Below are positions 59,085-64,000 of a DNA stretch of 64,000 nucleotides, in pieces. The DNA comes from Sphaerisporangium album (GTDB lineage: Bacteria; Actinomycetota; Actinomycetes; Streptosporangiales; Streptosporangiaceae). Numbering within the stretch: position 1 is the first letter of the stretch; every line of letters begins with the position of its first letter. Location of the stretch: NCBI RefSeq assembly GCF_003323745.1, contig NZ_QOIL01000020.1:19997-83996 (forward strand), in the 5' to 3' direction. The notes beneath the pieces were generated by a model. The model was not told where the DNA came from, did no database searches, and saw only the letters and a list, made by a program, of their open reading frames with translations. The position numbers and the translations under genes are program-made.

Positions 59085-60379
59085 TCCCGGCCTCCTCGCG
59101 GCCTGGCCCGGTAGCGGTCCTTGAGCTCGCACAGGTGGTCCAGGCCCTTGAGCACCACCTCGGGCTCCAGCCCGAAGTCGACCAGGCACGCGACCTCGTC
59201 GGCGCCGAGGTCCACCAGGTCCTCGATCAGCGCCTCGCAGCGGCCGGGGGTCCCGAGCAGAGCCAGCGTGTCGAAGTAGCGCTCGAAGGTGGCGGCGAGC
59301 ATGACGTCGCGCTCGGCCTCGTCCAGCTTGGAGAACTGGCTGTCGAAGGTGTCCTGCTGGGCGAGGAAGGTCTTGAGGTAGCCGGTCAGCGGGCCGCGCA
59401 CCTGTTCCTTGACCTCGGCGTCGTCGGAGCCGAGGAAGGTGTGCACCATGACGGTCACCCGTCCGCGCCCGGGGTCGTGCCCGGCCGCGCGCAGCGCCTC
59501 CCGATACGCCTGGATCTTCTCGCGCAGGTCGGCCGGCCGCTGCGCCACCAGGCCGGTCAGGACGTTGGCGCCGATGCGCCCCGCGCCGGTGAAGGTCTCC
59601 ACGCTGCCCTGCGCCGAGATCCACATCGGCAGCCGGGGCTGGAGCGGGCGCGGCAGCGTGCGGACCGGCTGCGTCGTCCCGTCCGCCCGGGACAGCTCGA
59701 CCGTCTGCCCCGCCCACAGGCGCTGGACGACCTCGATCGCCGCGAACATGTCCTCCTTGCGCCGCGCGTAGCTCTCGTGGCCGCCGGGGGCCAGGATGAA
59801 GTCGTTGGGGTGCCAGCCGGAGGCGGCGGAGATGGCGGCCCTTCCCCCCGACAGGTTGTCGACCACCGCCCATTCCTCGGCGACGCGGACGGGGTGGTGC
59901 AGCGGCAGGACCGCGCTGCCGGCCCGGATCTGCACCCGCTCGGTCAGGACGGCGATCGCCGCCGCCAGCACCGACGGGTTGGGGTAGAGGCCGCCGAAGT
60001 CCACGAAATGGCGTTCTGGCACCCAGATGCCCGAGAAGCCGTGCCGGTCCGCGTACCGGGCGCTCTCCAGCAGCAGCTCGTACTTGCCCGGCCCCTGGAC
60101 CGAGCCGTCCCCGGAGAAGAAGAACAGGCTGAAGTCCATCGCGCTGGTGTCCCGGCGGGTCCTGCGCGGCGCGGCGGGCGCCCGGCCCGCGTCCCCGCCG
60201 CCGGGCGCGTCGGCCAGGGAGGCGGGGGGTTTGAGGTTGCGCTCGCGCATCGCCTGTTCCAGGACCGCGCGCCGGCTCGGCGTCAGCGAGGACATCCGGG
60301 ACCGGAGCCGGCTCACGTCCGTCTCACCGGACTCGGCGGACTGGGCGGACTGGGTGGGCTCGTCGGACTCGCTAGACAT
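59081..60379 (-). CDS. Natural-product luciferase-like (FMN-dependent) monooxygenase with NRPS-type helical N-terminus
   Basis: A 432-residue bacterial-luciferase-fold oxygenase of the family embedded in or beside NRPS/PKS lines (MupA-like, TIGR04020 type). The catalytic barrel starts at about residue 80: MDFSLFFFSGDGS, SGIWVPERHFVDFGGLYPNP, GSAVLPLHHPVRVAEEWAVV, AISAASGWHPNDFILAPGGH and PMWISAQGSVETFTGAGRIG. Residues 22-50 (RLRSRMSSLTPSRRAVLEQA) match the N-terminal linker helix of the following NRPS, so it is likely docked on the assembly line and hydroxylates a carrier-bound chain. The ATG overlaps the PKS stop by 8 nt, and its own stop overlaps the NRPS start (GTGA). Confidence 0.92.
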   Translation of the reverse strand: MSSESDEPTQSAQSAESGETDVSRLRSRMSSLTPSRRAVLEQAMRERNLKPPASLADAPGGGDAGRAPAAPRRTRRDTSAMDFSLFFFSGDGSVQGPGKYELLLESARYADRHGFSGIWVPERHFVDFGGLYPNPSVLAAAIAVLTERVQIRAGSAVLPLHHPVRVAEEWAVVDNLSGGRAAISAASGWHPNDFILAPGGHESYARRKEDMFAAIEVVQRLWAGQTVELSRADGTTQPVRTLPRPLQPRLPMWISAQGSVETFTGAGRIGANVLTGLVAQRPADLREKIQAYREALRAAGHDPGRGRVTVMVHTFLGSDDAEVKEQVRGPLTGYLKTFLAQQDTFDSQFSKLDEAERDVMLAATFERYFDTLALLGTPGRCEALIEDLVDLGADEVACLVDFGLEPEVVLKGLDHLCELKDRYRARPRGGRE

Positions 60380-63300
60380 GGTCCCCCTTCAACTTGGCCT
60401 CCGCCTCTTCGAGCGACAGGCTCTCGACCTCTCTCAGCAGCGCCTCGAACTCGTCCAGGCCGATGCTCTCGGCCTGGTGCGCGCGGATGGCGGCGGCCAG
60501 GCCCGGCACCGTCGGAGCCTCGAAGACCGCGCTCATGGGGATGTCGCCGTACACCTGGCGCAGGCGCGACACGATCTGGATGGCGAACAGGGAGTTGCCA
60601 CCGAGGGCGTAGAAGTCCTCCTCCGGGCCGATGCTCGGCACGCCCAGCAGGTCACGCCAGACGGACGCGACGTTCTGGGCGACCTCGTCGCCGGGCCAGG
60701 TGTCCGCCGGGTCCCAGCCGGTGTCCGGCCCGCGGCCCGCGCCGTGGGATCCCAGGGAGTCGGTGAACGCCGTCGCCGTCAGCCTGGACCCATCGGCGAG
60801 GACGTCCTGGAAGTCGACGGTGGAGACGACCACCTGCGGGAGCCCCGAAGCGAGCACGGAGCGGGCCACCGCCAGGCCGTCGGCGGCCGGGATGCCCTGC
60901 TCGCGGCGCAGGCGCTCGTACTGCTCGCGCACCTCGGGCAGGCCGGCCATCTGCTCCTCCAGCCAGTCGTCCCATTCCCACTGGCCCCAGTCGACGGCGA
61001 CCATGTGACGGCCCCGCGCCGCACCCGCCTGGGCGAAGGCGTCGAGGAACGCGGCGGCGGCGCAGTTGTCGGCCTGGCCGAACCCGCCGACGACGCCGGT
61101 GGTCGAGGAGTCCAGCAGCAGGAAGTCGAGGTCTTCACCGTCGAGCAGCTCCCCGAGCAGCAGGGTCGACCGCACGCGGTTCGCCAGGACGGGCTCGAAG
61201 CGGTCGCGGGTCTTGAGCGCGACCATGCCCGAGCCCCGCGCGCCGGGCATGTGGAACACCCCGCGGATCCGGCCCAGCCGGGAGCGGGCCTCGGCGACGG
61301 CGCGGGCCGCCTCCGCCGGGTCCGACAGATCCGCGTCGAGGTAGGTGACTGCGTCGCCGGAGACCAGCGCGGACAGGCGGGCGATCCCGGCCCGCGTGCG
61401 CGCGTCGGTGGCGCCGTCGTCCCAGGTGTCGCGGGCGGGGAAGCCCTGGTCGCCGACCATGACGAGGCGGGCGCCCGAGGCGGCCAGGTGCTCGGCGAAG
61501 GCCAGCCCGGTCTCGCCCGAGGCCCCGGTGACGAGGTACCCCCCGTCGCGCCGCCAAACCGTCCCGGCGGGCACGGGGCCGAGCTCGACCGGCGCGAAGG
61601 CCCGCCTCCATCGCCGGCCGCCGCGGTAGGCGACCAGGGCGTCGCCGCGCGGTCCGGTCAGCTCGGCGGCGAGCCGCTCGGCCAGCGCCCGCAGGCCCGC
61701 GTCGTCGGCGGGGACGGTGACGTCCACGGCGCCGCACGTCAGGGCCGCGTACTCCTGGGGCAGCACGGTCACCGCGCCGTACACGGTCGCGCGCTCGGGC
61801 AGCCGCACCGGCGAGCCGGCCACGTCGTGCAGGTCGTCGGTCAGCACGTCCACGCGCACGGGCCGGTCGTCCCCGTTCTCGCCGAGCGCCTGGACCAGGG
61901 CGACCATGCTGTGGAAGCCGCGCTCCTGACTCTCCTGGTAACGCCGCACGACGTCCTCCGCGCGGCCACGGTCGCCGGCACGATCTCCGGGCGTGTGGTC
62001 GCGCGCGGTGGCCGACGCGGGGCCCGCGACGCTCCAGGCGTGCAGGACACGAGCGGGGACGAAGCCGTCCCCCCGCAGCTCCCGCAGGACGCGGCTCAGG
62101 TGCTCCGGGCGCGCGGGGTCGGCGCGGAAGACGTCCTCGGCGAGGCGGGCGTAGTCGCGTCCCATGCGCACCGTGGTGACGGCGTGCCCGCGCCCGCGCA
62201 ACACCTCGGTCAGCCGCCCGGCGAGCCCGGCCTCGTCCGCCAGGACGAGCCACGCGGCCGGTTCCCCGGCCTGGTGGGCGGCCGGTTCCCCCGGCTTCGG
62301 CGGCGCGGAGGGGTGCCAGACCGGGGCGTACGTCCAACGGGAAGGGGCGCGCCGGGAGGAGCCCGCGCCGCTCGCGGCGGCGCCGGGCCGGGGAAGCAGG
62401 TGGCGGCGGCGCTGGAAGGAGTAGCCGGGCAGCGGCACCCTGCGGCGGGGCTCGTCCCCGTGGAACGCCCGCCAGTCGACGCTCACGCCGCGCCGCCACA
62501 GGGCCGCCAGTCCTTCCAGCACGGCCCGGTCCTCGGCCGCCTCGCCTCCTGGGCGCGGCATCAGCGTCACGGTGGTCCCCCGGGCGCCCGCGCCGGCGCG
62601 GTGGGCGTCCCGCGCCTGGTGGGGCTGATCGGCCTGGTGGGCGCGGTGGGCGCGGGCCAGCCCGGCGAGCGCGCTGCCCGGGCCGGTCTCGACCAGGACG
62701 GCGTCGGCGCCCTGCCCGGCGAGGGTGGCGAGGCCGTCGGAGAAGCGCACCGGCCGCCGGGTGTGGGACACCCAGTACTCCGGGTCGGTGGCCTGCCCGG
62801 CGGTGATCCAGGTGCCGGTCACGTTGGACACGAAGGGGATCCGCGGCGCGCCGAGCCGCACGCTCCGGAAGACCTCGGCCAGGCCGGGCAGCGCCGGCTC
62901 CACCAGCGAGGTGTGGAAGGCGTGGGAGGTCTCCAGCTCGCGGACGGCGACACCCCGGCCCTCCAGAACGCGGCGGGCCTCGGCGATCTCCTCCGGGCCG
63001 CCGGCGACCACGCACGCGGCGGGCGCGTTCACCGCGGCCACCTGCGCCAGGCCGCCGAGGGCCTCGCGTGCCGCGGACTCCTCCAGCGGGACCGACAGCA
63101 TGCGCCCCGGCGGCAGGTCGTGCATCAGGCGGGCGCGGGCGGCGACCAGGCGCGCCGCGTCCTCCAGGGTGAACACCCCGGCCAGGCAGGCCGCGACGTA
63201 CTCGCCCAGGCTGTGCCCGATCATCGCCGAGGGGCGCACGCCCCAGGACATGAGCAGCCGCGCCAGCGCGTGGCCGACGCTGAAGACGGCGGGCTGGGTG

Positions 63301-64000
63301 TGGAGCGTGTCGCGCAGCCGCTCGCGGGCATCGGCTCCGTCTCCGAAGGCCACTTCCCTGACGTCCCGGCCGAGGTGCGGGCGCAGCAGTTCGGCGCACT
63401 CGTCCATGGCCTCGCGGAAGACCGGCTCGGTGCGGTAAAGCCGCGCCCCCATGCCGGGGTGCTGGCTGCCCTGCCCCGGGAACATGAACACCACCGGCGG
63501 CGGCGTCTCGTGATGATCGGGCGGCGGGGGGACGGCTCCTCCGGACGGCTCCAGGGCGGCGACGGCGCCCGCGCGGTCACGGCACACGACCGCGCGGCGG
63601 TGCGCGAAGGCGGTCCGGCCGACCTGGAGCGTGTAGGCGACGTCCGCGAGCGCGGGCCCGCCGTCCCGCAGTTCGCGGGCGAGCAGCGCGGCCGCGTCCT
63701 CGGCGGCGGGCGCGGTCCGCGCGGAGACGGGCAGGATGTGCCAGCTCCTGCGCGGAACGTCCCGCGGCGGCGTCACCGGGGGCGCGGCCTCCAGCACGAC
63801 GTGGGCGTTGGTGCCGCCGACCCCGAAGGCGCTCACCCCGGCGCGCGGCGGGTGGGCGGCCTCCGGCCAGGGTATCCCCTCGGCGTTGACGCGGAAGGGC
63901 GTCTTCTCCAGGCCCAGCTCCGGGTTGGGCGTGCGGAAGTGCGGCGCGGGCGGGACGAAGCGGTGTTCGAGCGCCAGCGCCGTCTTGATCAGCCCGGCCA
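60372..64000 (-). CDS. Type I modular polyketide synthase, 3' part: KS (end) - AT - KR - ACP
   Basis: The frame is open past the window edge; 1208 residues are visible. AGLIKTALALEHRFVPPAPH to GVSAFGVGGTNAHVVLE is the KS C-terminus with the conserved Lys. The AT has FPGQGSQHPGMG, GHSLGEYVAA (Ser nucleophile) and SHAFH, indicating malonyl-CoA. A KR follows with a split structural half (VLHAWSVAGP) and catalytic half: TGASGETGLAFAEHLA binds NADPH, LLLDSSTTGVVGGFGQADNC shows the Ser but Cys (codon 61064-61062) where Tyr is required. The ACP has ALGGNSLFAIQ, and the C-terminus (LLREVESLSLEEAEAKLKGD) looks like a docking tail for the next protein. Confidence 0.95.
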   Translation of the reverse strand, partial: AGLIKTALALEHRFVPPAPHFRTPNPELGLEKTPFRVNAEGIPWPEAAHPPRAGVSAFGVGGTNAHVVLEAAPPVTPPRDVPRRSWHILPVSARTAPAAEDAAALLARELRDGGPALADVAYTLQVGRTAFAHRRAVVCRDRAGAVAALEPSGGAVPPPPDHHETPPPVVFMFPGQGSQHPGMGARLYRTEPVFREAMDECAELLRPHLGRDVREVAFGDGADARERLRDTLHTQPAVFSVGHALARLLMSWGVRPSAMIGHSLGEYVAACLAGVFTLEDAARLVAARARLMHDLPPGRMLSVPLEESAAREALGGLAQVAAVNAPAACVVAGGPEEIAEARRVLEGRGVAVRELETSHAFHTSLVEPALPGLAEVFRSVRLGAPRIPFVSNVTGTWITAGQATDPEYWVSHTRRPVRFSDGLATLAGQGADAVLVETGPGSALAGLARAHRAHQADQPHQARDAHRAGAGARGTTVTLMPRPGGEAAEDRAVLEGLAALWRRGVSVDWRAFHGDEPRRRVPLPGYSFQRRRHLLPRPGAAASGAGSSRRAPSRWTYAPVWHPSAPPKPGEPAAHQAGEPAAWLVLADEAGLAGRLTEVLRGRGHAVTTVRMGRDYARLAEDVFRADPARPEHLSRVLRELRGDGFVPARVLHAWSVAGPASATARDHTPGDRAGDRGRAEDVVRRYQESQERGFHSMVALVQALGENGDDRPVRVDVLTDDLHDVAGSPVRLPERATVYGAVTVLPQEYAALTCGAVDVTVPADDAGLRALAERLAAELTGPRGDALVAYRGGRRWRRAFAPVELGPVPAGTVWRRDGGYLVTGASGETGLAFAEHLAASGARLVMVGDQGFPARDTWDDGATDARTRAGIARLSALVSGDAVTYLDADLSDPAEAARAVAEARSRLGRIRGVFHMPGARGSGMVALKTRDRFEPVLANRVRSTLLLGELLDGEDLDFLLLDSSTTGVVGGFGQADNCAAAAFLDAFAQAGAARGRHMVAVDWGQWEWDDWLEEQMAGLPEVREQYERLRREQGIPAADGLAVARSVLASGLPQVVVSTVDFQDVLADGSRLTATAFTDSLGSHGAGRGPDTGWDPADTWPGDEVAQNVASVWRDLLGVPSIGPEEDFYALGGNSLFAIQIVSRLRQVYGDIPMSAVFEAPTVPGLAAAIRAHQAESIGLDEFEALLREVESLSLEEAEAKLKGDHV

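Overview
The window is very GC-rich, third codon positions are almost all G or C, GTG starts and 1-8 nt stop/start overlaps are common, and the housekeeping gene order matches the conserved actinomycete chromosome. I infer a filamentous actinobacterium, probably Streptosporangiales, though the exact family cannot be fixed from this sequence. No tRNA, rRNA, CRISPR array, IS element or phage gene was recognised. || Layout. 1-4072 (+): the C-terminal end of a probable TRAFAC-type GTPase, translationally coupled to two tandem paralogues resembling the GTPase-associated protein 1 (GAP1) family of NTPase conflict systems. 4220-7417 (+): a secreted penicillin-acylase-family Ntn hydrolase with a C-terminal discoidin domain. 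7492-14859 (-): phenylalanyl-tRNA synthetase (pheST), an orphan PAS-histidine kinase, an rRNA methyltransferase and infC-rpmI-rplT, the last led by a structured leader and an apparent AUC start on infC. 15236-15904 (+): a Phd/VapC-type toxin-antitoxin pair sitting at the junction of two housekeeping blocks. 15879-25949 (-): aroE, two tandem mltG genes, ruvX, alaS, two small membrane proteins, rarA, a lipoprotein and a DUF2231 protein. 26257-33362: two membrane-anchored cyclophilins (+) flanking aspS, hisS and a metallo-hydrolase (-), then a DUF349 coiled-coil protein (+). 33608-44156 (-): bifunctional rel, apt, secF, secD, yajC, ruvB, ruvA, ruvC, a frameshifted gene remnant, yebC and pdxT. 44378-48084 (-): phoD, pdxS and a DUF3048 lipoprotein; phoD splits the normally adjacent pdxS and pdxT. 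|| 48127-64000 (-) is the edge of a hybrid polyketide/non-ribosomal peptide biosynthetic cluster that runs off the right end. In transcription order it encodes a PKS module (KS end, malonyl-type AT, a KR lacking its catalytic tyrosine, ACP), a stand-alone luciferase-like monooxygenase with an NRPS-type helical N-terminus, a C-A-PCP-TE NRPS (altered HHxxxDG, glycine-like A-domain pocket, cysteine instead of serine in the thioesterase), an MFS exporter, an NRPS with only half a condensation domain followed by A-PCP, an ATP-grasp ligase, a HAD phosphatase and a Rossmann-fold dehydrogenase. Nearly every junction overlaps by 4 or 8 nt, so the genes look like one translationally coupled operon. || The most unusual parts are this cluster, with its combination of non-canonical catalytic residues and stand-alone tailoring enzymes, the GTPase/GAP1-like locus at the left edge, and the infC leader.
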